Position numbers and translations under genes: made by a program
Part shown: one piece after another, positions 1-10,100 of the stretch
Layout: each line of letters opens with the position of its first letter
Position numbering within the stretch: position 1 is the stretch's first letter
Assembly: GCF_963678635.1 (NCBI RefSeq)
Contig: NC_087067.1
Span: forward strand, 52,320,233 to 52,384,232
Source of the DNA: Symsagittifera roscoffensis
Lineage: Eukaryota > Xenacoelomorpha > Acoela > Convolutidae
Direction of reading: 5' to 3'
DNA: 64,000 nucleotides
The notes under the pieces: generated by a model
Database searches by the model: none
What the model saw: the letters and a program-made list of their open reading frames with translations, nothing else
Told to the model about the DNA's origin: nothing

Positions 1-296
1 ATGGTCCAGAGAACAAAACTTCTTCTTCAGCTAGATTTACTTATTCAAAACTTCTTCTCGATTACTTTAAATCAATTCTAGTTGCTAATGCAATTGTTAT
101 TTACCCAATTCTAGAGTCGAGTCGTTATGTGAATACCTATTTTAAATTTCTCGAGTGCATTTTATGTGATTATGTTGAGATGAGGCGAGTTTTAGGTTGA
201 TCCATCTGAAATGGATCGAAGCTCCACTGTCCAATAAAAACCATCGGTATACTTAAGCTTTCAACCCAGTTTTGAATGACGTTCGCGTGTTTCATG

Positions 297-752
297 CAGG
301 GATTGCAATATATTGAATGATCAGATATTGAATATTGAGACGATGTCAATATTGAATTTTTAATATTGAGATATTGAAGGCTAGATATTGATATTGATAT
401 TGAATTTTTTGTAGATATTGAGAAAAACGGATTTTGTATCATTGCTTGAAACGTGACGTTTTAACACATACACATAAAACAAATGGTGATAAAAAGTTTC
501 TTTCTGAACAAATTAAACAAAAAACAATTACATTGCAAAAAAAACTAAACAAATTTAATTATATATTTCGAAATTCAATATTGAATTTGGTCTCTGGTAT
601 CTTAAAATAGTGATAATATTGAGATATTGAGCTTTTAGATATTGATATTGATATTGATATTGAAATTTCATCCTATTTGATATTGATATTGATATTGAAT
701 GGAAGAATATTGATATTGAGCTCAATATATTGATATTGTATTGAAATCCCTG
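297..752. mobile_element. hAT-like MITE, non-autonomous
   Basis: The 456-bp insert begins CAGGGATTGCAATA and ends with the near inverted complement (TATTGAAATCCCTG). It is flanked by 8-bp direct repeats, GTTTCATG (289-296) and GTTACATG (753-760), which match at 7 of 8 bases. Eight-base target duplications and CAGGG-type ends are typical of the hAT superfamily. It has no coding capacity. It interrupts the older LTR exactly where the young LTR reads through, which confirms it as an insertion. Confidence 0.8.
355..745. repeat. GATATT-rich simple sequence inside the MITE
   Basis: Repeated ATATTGAT/GATATT words form much of the body of the MITE, denser toward both ends and partly inverted between the left and right halves. 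This suggests that the terminal repeats grew by expansion of the short unit. Confidence 0.7.
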
Positions 753-1205
753 GTTACATGTATTTAGAGACCTAACCATGAGGACGTTCTTATTTCTAGA
801 GAGAGAGATGTGCCAGTCGGTCATATTTGGAAGTTTGACCTTGAGAAGAGCAGAAAATACTTGATTTTGAAGTGAAATTTAATTTTTCAAAATTTCGAAT
901 GGAACATGTCATGCACGATTTTCTCGCGATAACTGAAAATCAGAAAAAGAAATCAGAGCAATTTTAGAACAATTGCGGGGAAGTTGTCAATTAAAAACGA
1001 GTGGGAAATTGCTATTCGCAATTTCCATCATAGTGAACGAGAGTAGAGCTGTCCTACTTGAAATAGAAGACAGAGTATCCCCGAGAGAGCGATTACTAAG
1101 GTTGGACCAGAGTGAACCTTCAGCGGAAAGGCGGACAACTGGAGTGTCCCAACGGTCCAAGAGAACTCAAATTCTAGAGCATGAACTTATCCTTGCTGTC
1201 CAAAC

Positions 1206-1212
1206 TATAAAA
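1206..1212 (+). promoter_or_regulatory. Candidate TATA box in the LTR
   Basis: TATAAAA lies about 190 bp upstream of the LTR AATAAA, the usual order for an LTR promoter. The same sequence is at 23176-23182 in the 3' LTR. No start site can be read from sequence alone. Confidence 0.5.
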
Positions 1213-1359
1213 CATTAAACTTCTCTTAGTTATTTATTTCTTGAGTTAGTTACTGACTGGATTATTTTCCCAACTCTTGAGAGCGCTGATATGTGAGTAC
1301 GAATTTAAATTCTAGAGTGTGTTTTATGATTGTTATGTTGAGGTAAGGCGAGTTTTAGG

Positions 1360-1382
1360 TTGATCCATCTGAAATGGATCAA
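1360..1382 (+). promoter_or_regulatory. Conserved hairpin in the LTR upstream of the poly(A) signal
   Basis: TTGATCCAT and ATGGATCAA form a perfect 9-bp stem around a 5-base loop (CTGAA). The stem is nearly kept in the older LTR (197-219), and a related one lies in the solo LTR (24440-24458, minus orientation). It is repeated at 23330-23352. It would lie in the R region of the RNA; its role in termination, packaging or strand transfer is unknown. Confidence 0.6.
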
Positions 1383-1395
1383 AGTCACACTGTCT

Positions 1396-1401
1396 AATAA
1401 A
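1396..1401 (+). terminator. LTR poly(A) signal AATAAA
   Basis: AATAAA lies 14 bases after the hairpin. The older LTR keeps it at 233-238 and the 3' LTR has it at 23366-23371. The solo LTR has TTTATT at about 24390, which is AATAAA on its coding strand. Confidence 0.6.
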
Positions 1402-1700
1402 AAGTAACCTAACGGATTGTTCCAACCCGGTTTTTAACGGCGTTCATGTATTTTGGGTATCTAGAGACCTAAGTATGGGGACGTTTCTAATTCTAGAGTG
1501 GGGGGATATTTTAGTAGTAGCCTTTAAGCTGTAACGGGTCGTAGTCTCATGTCACAAGCGAACCGAACTGGCTCCGACCGTTCTTGAGGTGGGAAAACAC
1601 AAGAGATAGTGTCCCTGACCCTTGAGCCAGTGGTTATAGGGCCTATTTTTCTTAAGCCTCATGTGTGACTGCAGTAGACGAATGTTACATAGTGTTTTTA

Positions 1701-1714
1701 TGGCGCTCCTGGGT
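1701..1714 (+). promoter_or_regulatory. Candidate primer-binding site
   Basis: TGGCGCTCCTGGGT starts 11 bases after the LTR. TGG complements a tRNA CCA end. TGGCGCT recurs at the same place in the older element (about 23867) and, on the minus strand, in both LTR-leader copies (near 36830 and 41208), with GGGT also kept in the two minus-strand copies. The tRNA is not identified. The spacing is larger than in most families. Confidence 0.5.
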
Positions 1715-2181
1715 GTTTACGACATCAAGACTACGGAGTCGAACCCACTTGAGACAGCTTCGGGCTGAATGCCCATTCTAGAGTACCGGCGGTACGGTTC
1801 GACAGGAACGTGCAAACCTTCCGGTTGTACCGTGATAGCTTTTTAAGAAAACTCGAGAAAATTTCCTGGTGCGCTCTCCGAACGAGGCTTAGCTAACCGA
1901 GTATAGGGGGGCAACTAGGGGGACAAAAACACGAGCAAAAAGACAAAAAGCAAAACAAAAACCAAAAAAGAATAGAAAAAGGAACAAAAACCATAAAACG
2001 AAAAAAGACAGTGACTTTGACACCAGATTAGTTGGATCAAACCTTTATATTAATTAAATAGTATACCCATACTGTTTTACAAGTTCGATCGTTTCGATCA
2101 ACCTAGCAATTTAAACCAGTAAACTGAATAAAGTGCCCAAAGTGGGGCGTTGTCAAGGGTTTTCAGATAGCTTGGAACTTA

Positions 2182-2316
2182 GCTGGACCAATAGGAGACT
2201 TGACTGGAAGAGGTGACCAGCCGAGTGGGAGAGTGGTTCAGGGACACTTGGCTGAACCAATAGGAGACTGGACTGGAACAGGTGACCAGTCGAGTGGGAA
2301 AGCAGCCAAGAAGGAT
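2182..2316 (+). repeat. Two-copy 69-bp direct repeat in the leader
   Basis: Segments starting at 2182 and 2251 share 'accaataggagact' and 'ggtgaccag.cgagtggga' with few differences, a tandem duplication with a 69-base period. Confidence 0.75.
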
Positions 2317-2520
2317 TTGGCAATTCTCGAGTTCTCAAGTTGGGCAGAACGGGTATCGTTAGAATCCACATTACATTATAGGAGATAAGTGTAAAATTGG
2401 ATAAGCGAAATCCCCCAGTTTTGAGGAACGTTTTTACTTGAGCAGGCCTGGAAACAGGTCTACGGTTTTCTCTTGAGAGGTTTAGCACCCGGCGCTTAAA
2501 GTAATTTTTAGGCTTAAGAA

Positions 2521-2598
2521 GGGGGGCTAGAAAGGGGGGAGGTTAGAAGGGGGGCTGGTTAAGTTAGAGGTTGGCGGTTGTAAATTGTAAAAAGGGGG
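2521..2598 (+). other. Cluster of four G-runs, possible quadruplex
   Basis: G tracts lie at 2521-2526, 2534-2539, 2549-2554 and 2594-2598. Loops between the first three are 7 and 9 bases and the last is long, so this is a loose quadruplex candidate on the + strand (that is, in the RNA). Confidence 0.35.
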
Positions 2599-3165
2599 AA
2601 ATTAGAGTAACTAATTAGTCGACATCGTTGACTTAGTTACATTAGAAATTAACACGCGTTGGTAATATTAGGTGGAGATCCAGAATTCAACTCGAGTTAA
2701 GACTGGTACGCTGGTTGGTTTGGTAGGGGGGACCGGATATAGACAGCTTTTGTGATACCCCATAAGATCACTAGTGGGGGGAAGAAAGCGCGTGGCAATT
2801 AGGTACCAGACATTTTTTTTTGGACGAAAGGTAGACATTGGTCACCTTTGAATTTCAGGTGGGCTCATTTTTCTGTTTTTATTATTTTTCTTACTTAGAT
2901 TTTTGTTGCATTTTAGTGAGGATTTGTGTTTGGTTTTATACGAACAGGTGATCACAAGATACCTGCGCACCTACATTGAAATAGAAACAACCAAAAAGAA
3001 GAGGGGGTCAGCATTTGGCTTTTAAGAGAGGGTTTTTGGGAAAACTTTACTAGAGCTCGAGTGGTGGTACAAGGTACGGTGGTTCAAGAAGACCCTACAA
3101 CGAGGAAGACACTCCGTGACGAGTATTGGGACAAGACCGAAGAAGTCTTAAAACAGAGCAGTCTT

Positions 3166-3838
3166 GGGATAGTGGTCTTGGGACAGGGTCTTGGGACAGT
3201 GGTCTTGGGACAGGGTCTTGGGACAGTGGTCTTGGGACAGGGTCTTGGGACAGTGGTCTTGGGACAGTGGTCTTGGGACAGGGTCTTGGGACAGTGGTCT
3301 TGGGACAGTGGTCTTGGGACAGGGTCTTGGGACAGGGTCTTGGGACAGTGGTCTTGGGACAGGGTCTTGGGACAGTGGTCTTGGGACAGTGGTCTTGGGA
3401 CAGGGTCTTGGGACAGGGTCTTGGGACAGGGTCTTGGGACAGTGGTCTTGGGACAGTGGTCTTGGGACAGGGTCTTGGGACAGTGGTCCTGGGACAGTCT
3501 TGGGACAGTGGTCTTGGGACACTAGTCTTGGGACACTAGTCTTGGGACACCAGCCTTGGGACACTGGTCTTGGGACACTACCCTTGGGACACTAGTCTTG
3601 GGATACCAGCCTTGGGACAGTAGTCTTGGGACACTAGCCTTGGGACACTAGTCTTGGGACAGTAGTCTTGGGACACTGGTCTTGGGACACTACCCTTGGG
3701 ACAGTAGTCTTGGGACACTAGCCTTGGGACACTAGCCTTGGGACAGTAGTCTTGGGACACTAGCCTTGGGACACTGGTCTTGGGACAGTAGTCTTGGGAC
3801 ACTAGTCTTGGAACAGTGGTCTTGGTACAAGGGTCTTA
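3166..3838 (+). repeat. Leader minisatellite, about 48 units of 13-15 bp
   Basis: The unit is CTTGGGACAGTGGT, mixed with a 13-base form ending CAGGGT. From about 3516 on, variants with ACTAGT, ACTAGCC or AGTAGT dominate. All forward frames stay open through it, but only because the unit lacks stops; this is not evidence of protein. Relatives on the minus strand carry a different short repeat in the same leader position (34.83-35.04 and 39.11-39.30 kb). Confidence 0.95.
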
Positions 3839-4124
3839 GGACACTAGCGGAGAGTACTGTGATAGTGACGAATAGTCTTGGGACGGTATAGAAATTGAAG
3901 TCAAATTACAACAAGTGCGTTTTAAGACAGAATAAGACAAATCGAAATAGGTAGGGTTAAGACCAAATTAAGGAAAATTTTTCGGAGGTTTTAGAAAGAG
4001 AATTGGATAAGGTTTTTAACACGTTGTACAGAGTTTGTTACCACAAAAAATATTTTTTTTTACCCTTAGAATAGAATCGTGTATATAATAAAATTGTAAA
4101 TAGAAGCAGTTGTAAATAGAAATA

Positions 4125-7100
4125 ATGAGGCGGAGTAGGGTACCGGTGCTCGAAAAAAGGTCAAGTGGATCAAACACGAAGTATAATTCATCGCTGCGCG
4201 GAACGACATCAACGGGCCCAAAGATAACGAAGACGAATTTTTCAGTTAACATGGTCAGCACAAGGAGTACAGCGGAGAACAGGGCGAAAGAGGGCACGGA
4301 AGGGGAGCGAGTAGAACCCACCATCGAGATTGATCTAGAGACACCAGATCAAAGTGTGGATGAAACAAGGAAGATGGCGACAGAGTCAACTCCAATGCCC
4401 AATGCAGAGGAACCGAACCAGAAACCCATAGAGTTCTCACCGATAGATGACGCGGAAGATGCAATAGGCAACACCGAAGAAACGGTGAAAGAAGACTCTC
4501 AAGTAAAGAGGACATCTTTTACGGAAAAATTGGGAATAATGTTCGGAATAAAAACGAAAGAAAACGTGACTGAAGAACCGAAAGCAGAAAGAGCACGAAC
4601 ATTTGGTACAGTGAGCACGAAAACGACAGAAACCGGCCAGAATGAGGAACAAGCTAAAGCAGAGGCTAAGGCCGAAGAGAAACTCACGGCTGACCATGAA
4701 GAGACTACCATTGAGCTGGGCGACTTGTTGGCGAAATTAAATCAGATCGACAAAAGACTTAAGAACAGTGAAGAAGACAGAGAGGTGATAAAAAAGGAGA
4801 TAAGATACAACAAGCACGAGTATCTAGACAGTTATTTTAACCTGGCTAAGGCAACAGAGGAGAGACTCAAGGAGATGTCAGACAAGGTAGAAGCCACCAA
4901 TGAAGAACGAGAAAAGAACATCAAAACAGACATGCAACAGTTGAAGAACCGATATGATGATGTCAACAGCCAATTAGGGAGCCTGGAAAGGAGAATGGAC
5001 ACAATGAGCAAGAGTCAAGCCGAGAGTTCGTGTGCAATACAGGCGAAGTTGGATGCAATCTTGAGAGGTTCTACTCCACAAGAAAGACCGGCAGCGGATC
5101 GTACGCAAAGCACCAGAGTTGACTTTGTAGAACCACAAAGGAACAAACGGCAATCGACACCGTTGCCCTTAACCAGGGATGCGATAAGCATAGCACCAAC
5201 AACTGCGAAAACAATAATGAAGAATGGAACGTCGAATACAACGGCTGCTCCGGGAGATTCAACAGCTAACAGCAACACAGGACCAGATGCTATGACATGG
5301 GCCAGCACTTGGGAGATGATGAACAGGACTCTAGAGGCCTTCGCCACGAGGAACACTGACTCGAGCGACAGGAGAGAGGGAAAATCAAGAAAGACATTCA
5401 AGAAGCCAAAAGAATTCAAGGACGACTCCGATGGATGCATTGACACTTGGGTGGAAGTGATGAGATTACATCTAGAGCAAGACAACTTGAGTGACGAAAG
5501 GCAAGCATGTACAGCCATACTGAGCAACTTGGAAGGAACGGCATTAAAATGCGTGGTCGCAAAGAAGGAGGAAGAACGCGACACCGCGGACAAGATCTTC
5601 GAGATATTGCTGAATCGATTCGGGTCAGGCATGAAGGGTCACCAAGCGATGATGCGATTTGAAAAGAGAAGGCAGAGGGACGACGAGTCAATAGATCGGT
5701 TCCTAGATGACCTCGAGAGCTTGAGAAGGAGGAGTGACCCAGAGGAGTCGACAAATAGACGGAACTTTAGCATTGCCTCGAAGTTCATCGATGGGGTGAA
5801 AAGTGATGACTTAAGGACAATGTTAGCAACATACTACACATTGTCGAAGGACAGCGCACCCACCCCAGAAGAAATGAGACAGAAATCAAGAGAATACATG
5901 CTGATGAAACCTAAGAAGTACTCATATTCCGAAAACAGGAACACGCAAGGGGGAAGCCAACCCCAGAGGTCATCATGGTACAAACCTAGAGATGATATGG
6001 ACAAGCGTAGATCATGCGCGAACTGCGGGTCAGCGGATCATCATGTGGCTGACTGCACAACGTACAAACAAGGCATGAAGAGCCTAGGTTATGCACCGGA
6101 TGAGGAGGATATGAGCCAGATGGAGGAACACGAGTACTATAATGGCTTGATCATCAAGATAGGCGCCAGATGCTTCTTCTGTAATCAGGAGGGGCACTTC
6201 AGAATGGATTGTCCCTTGTTCTGGGAAGCGGTCAAGGACCAGAATCACCCCAAACATAAGTTGGCATTAGCGGCGGTGCAGAATCAGCGGAACAGGCAAA
6301 ACGAGTTTGAATCTAGGAACTTGGGGGCACCAAACACCGAATTGCCGACGAAGACAGTGAAAGCTGTTACACATGTTAGCGGTGCGTTAGAGTCCGCGGC
6401 CGGAAGCTCTCTAGAGATAAATTATGAGAAAGCGGCGACGGAAGCAATTGCCAAAGTGAAACAAGATCTGGCTGTGAAAGAAATAGAGCAACGACTAAAG
6501 TTGGAGATCGAAAGACAGAATTTTAACGAAGCATTAACCGGATCGAATTCAATACCAGAGGCTAGAACGGGCTCAATGAAGACCGGGAATTGTAACACCG
6601 TGAAAATGGTGACAGGTAAACCTTTTGGAATATCGAAAATCGGAGCAAGAATAATGTCGATAATCACAGTGGGCGGACACGAGGTAACCAGAAACTTGAG
6701 CGAGCCGAGCGACCAGACGATAATGCACATTGACGTGTATGCAGACTACTTGAGTGGAATAAGTCCACAAACGACTTCTAGAGCGCTCAGGGCACTACTC
6801 ACGAGAGGGGGCAGCAAATCGGTACGTGTTGATAATAGGTACACTGAAGCTTATGGTCCACACGAGGTCATGCTAAATATAGATGGAATCAACATCTATA
6901 CCAAGACGATGATAACATGCGACGAAGACCTAATTGGACAAATCTATGTAGGGAAAGAAGAATTGAAAGTAAGATCGATTGGACACTGTGCTATGCTCGA
7001 AGAAGATGCAATGCACATCGGGACGGAAGCAGACGTGACAGGGCACGTGCTAGACATAAATGGCAAAAAGACTCAGTTACGTGGATTACTCGACACGGGA

Positions 7101-10100
7101 GCAGTCTTGAGCGTCATACCAATCGAAACATGGGAAAAGATGGGCTTTGACAAAGGCGACTTGATAGACTCGAGAATACGGCTGTTAGCTGCAAACAAAG
7201 GGGCCCTTCGGGTGTTGGGCAGGACGCCGATAATAGCCCTCAATTTGGGGGAACGTAACCTGTGGATGAGCTTCATCGTGGTAGAAAACCTAGATGAATC
7301 TGACCAATTCATTTTGGGCAGAGACTTCATCAGGAATTTCGACGTAACGATTGATCTAAATAATGCAATGTTCAGGATACGGAACCCGGATAGGAGGTAC
7401 GCAATCAAACCGGTAAATTTAATAATGGCGAATGAAAACAAAGCACCGGTATTCTTGAGTAGGAGAGTGAGGTTAAAAGCTAATGAAGCGGCAATCGTAA
7501 GCTTGAGGATGAAAAATTATAATGAACTAAGTGACAACAAGCAAGTGTGTATAGTTCCGAATCCCAATAGTCAAAGCGCTGCTGTTTTAGGAAGATCATT
7601 TTCGATAACGAAGAGCGGCCTCTGCGTCAGTGTCTTGTTGAATACCCTTGATATACCGATCACGATACAGAGAGGGAGGAAGCTGGGATATGCTTTACCG
7701 GTTAAAACTCGATATGAAACAATTGAAAACTCAAAACAAAATGAAGTTGTTGATTGTCCCAACCACAGGGACAAAATTTGTATCTTGAGACGATTGCAGA
7801 GAATAAAAGATTCTTCAGGTCTTATCAAATCACTTAAGTCAGAAACGGACGATGGGCTTTCGAGCTGTTCGAACTTTCCAGAGCGACCCACACTAGATGA
7901 AATGCAAATTGATAAACCGGTTCTGCCGGAGATTGAACATTTAAGGGGCAAACTGAAAGATGAACAGCTCGAAGCTATCAAGGACGTACTAGAGCGAAAC
8001 GAGGAGGTCTTTTCAAGGCATAAGGCGGATATCGGGTGTTGTAATTTTGTTGAACATGAAATTGAACTTGAGGAAAACGCGGTACCACACAGGGAGGGGG
8101 CGAGGCGCATGACCCCACACAAATCGGACGCGTGTAGAAAAGAAATCGAAACGTTACTAGAGTATGACATGATAGAACCATCCAAGTCACCGTGGGCGTG
8201 TGGAGTAGTGATGGCCAAAAAGAAAGGCGACCAGTTAAGGTTTTGTTGTGACTTTCGATACCTGAACTCCGTCACGGTGAAGGATGCCTATCCCATACCT
8301 AGAATTGATGAGAGCCTCTCGAAGTTAGGTGATGCAAAATTTTTTACGACTCTTGATTTAGGCTCGGCTTTTTGGCAGGTACCATTAAGGAAGCAAGACA
8401 GGGACAAGACAGGGTTCGCCTGCGAGTTGGGTCTGTTTCAATGGAAACGGATGCCGTTTGGACTCTGCAATGCAACAGCCACGTTTCAGCGGCTGATGGC
8501 ACACGCGTTGATAGGCGTGACGAAGAAGTACGGCAACCTGGTAATGTGCTACGTGGACGACGTGGTAATAGCGACGCCGACACTAGAAGACCACATCGAG
8601 AGGCTTGACGAGGTGTTCGCGTGCATGAAGAGATCGGGGCTGAAGTGTAAACCATCAAAGTGCGAGATACTCAAGGACTCGATTAAATACTTGGGAAGGA
8701 TGGTAGATAAGCACGGCATTAGACCTGATCCAGACGCCGTGGAAGCAGTCCTAACCTGGAAATCACCGAAGACGGAGCACCAGCTGATGAGCTTCCTGGG
8801 TTTCGCCAACTATTATAGAGAATTCATCAAGGGCTATGCTGACAAGGTATACCCGATGCAACAACTAATGAGACATAAGGGCAAGAAGTTCACGTGGAAC
8901 AACGCGGCAGAAGAGTCATTCCAGAGAATAAAGAAAGAGCTATGTGAGGCACCAGTACTGGGTATGCCGACAGAGAAGGGGAGGTACGTGCTAGACACGG
9001 ACGCGTCAGTAGTCGCCATTTCTGGGATTCTCCATCAAGAACAAGAATGGAATGGGAAGACAGTCTTGAGACCAATAGCATACGGGAGCAAGGTCCTAAG
9101 TGACACAGAAATGAAGTACGGAGCACCGAAAGCAGAGATGTTCGCGGTGGTCACCTTTGTCGAAAAATACAGAGCATACCTAGGCAGTGAGCCCTTCAAG
9201 CTGCGAGTCGACAACCGAGCACTAAGCTGGCTGAAAACGTACTCAATGGACCAGAGCTATATTGGGAGGTGGATAGTTCGCTTGGATGGATACAACATGA
9301 TAATTGAGCACAGAACACGAGATAAACATCAAAATGCTGACAGCTTGAGTAAGAAGACGGAGTTCTACGAGAGGCAAGAACAAAGAGAGGCGGACAGACC
9401 TGAGATCAAAGACGGCTTCTCCTTTATGGACAAAGAAACGTACGACAGTCTTCCACTCACGAGATGGCTGGACAAATCAGGCAAACCGATAGAAGATCAT
9501 CCCGAATTGCCGAAAGAGCCTCTTGAAAAGACCATCTTGAAGAAAAATAGAGGGGTTCCGATAGGAATAATGCTCAAGTCCAAGATCGTGAGGGAAACAC
9601 TCAAGGCAAAAGGTTATGATCTCATCCAGGTAGAGGAGGGAACGGTCCGAATAGATGAAGACTTAATGAGGTTGCTTGAGAAACTATCAGATAACAAGCC
9701 CGTGATCCAAGGGGAAGGTCAGGAGGCACCGGAACTAACCATACTTCGGAGAGAAGAAACAGTGAACAATACTGACGTCTCAAAAGGGAGCATCACTGAT
9801 AGCAAGGAAGTTGTGCGATCACTAGTCGAAAAAATCCCCGAAAAAATTCTGGAGCAGACAAAAGTCAGGGATAAGAAAGTGACATTCAGAGAAGAAATTG
9901 AACACCTGGGACTAGATCAAGAGTCCGGGGAGTGGTACAGATTCATGGAAGAAGACGGAACCGGAGAAGGAAAATTGTCCGGGGAGCGTAAAGAATGGGA
10001 TGAAGATTCGGATGAGAGCAATGAGGATCAAGACAGTCTATGCATGATACTGGCGGAAGAGAAGATGAGACAGCACGACAGGGAATTACAGACGGATCCA

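Larger units (their letters stand above)
1..808 (+). mobile_element. Older LTR of the giant family, left part
   Basis: This stretch aligns by eye, diverged, with positions of about 1150-1500 of the young LTR. It shares the hairpin (197-219), the AATAAA at 233-238 and the words around 'tagagacct'. The window opens inside this LTR, so its start is not visible. The right-hand part resumes at 23660, directly after the giant element, so the giant element landed inside this older LTR. A hAT-like MITE (297-752) had also inserted here. Homology is seen directly; the order of events is inferred from the nesting. Confidence 0.8.
809..1689 (+). repeat. 5' LTR of the giant element
   Basis: The LTR begins TGTGCCAGTCGGTC and ends GAATGTTACA, and it repeats at 22779-23659 with about one difference. 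It holds a TATAAAA at 1206, an AATAAA at 1396 and a hairpin between them. From these, U3 would run to about 1235, R to about 1415 and U5 to the end; these internal borders are inferred. Confidence 0.95.
1690..4124 (+). other. Long leader of the giant element
   Basis: About 2.4 kb of non-coding sequence lies between the LTR and Gag. It contains the primer-binding candidate, an A-rich stretch (1920-2010), a 69-bp duplicated segment (2182-2316), a G-run cluster (2521-2598) and a minisatellite (3166-3838). Its first 400 bp are shared, diverged, with the older element at 23856-24113 and 25038-25150. Confidence 0.75.

Noticed and set aside
3061-3802. Overlapping open frames of 74-154 aa through the minisatellite, on both strands
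   Set aside because: The repeat unit simply lacks stop codons; the predicted peptides are pure repetition with no start context or conservation.
3166-3838. Possible CRISPR-like array
   Set aside because: Units are head-to-tail with no unique spacers; this is a minisatellite in a eukaryotic element.
7571-8275. A 234-aa minus-strand open frame inside Gag-Pol
   Set aside because: It is a shadow of the protease-RT region on the other strand; no domain and no conservation.
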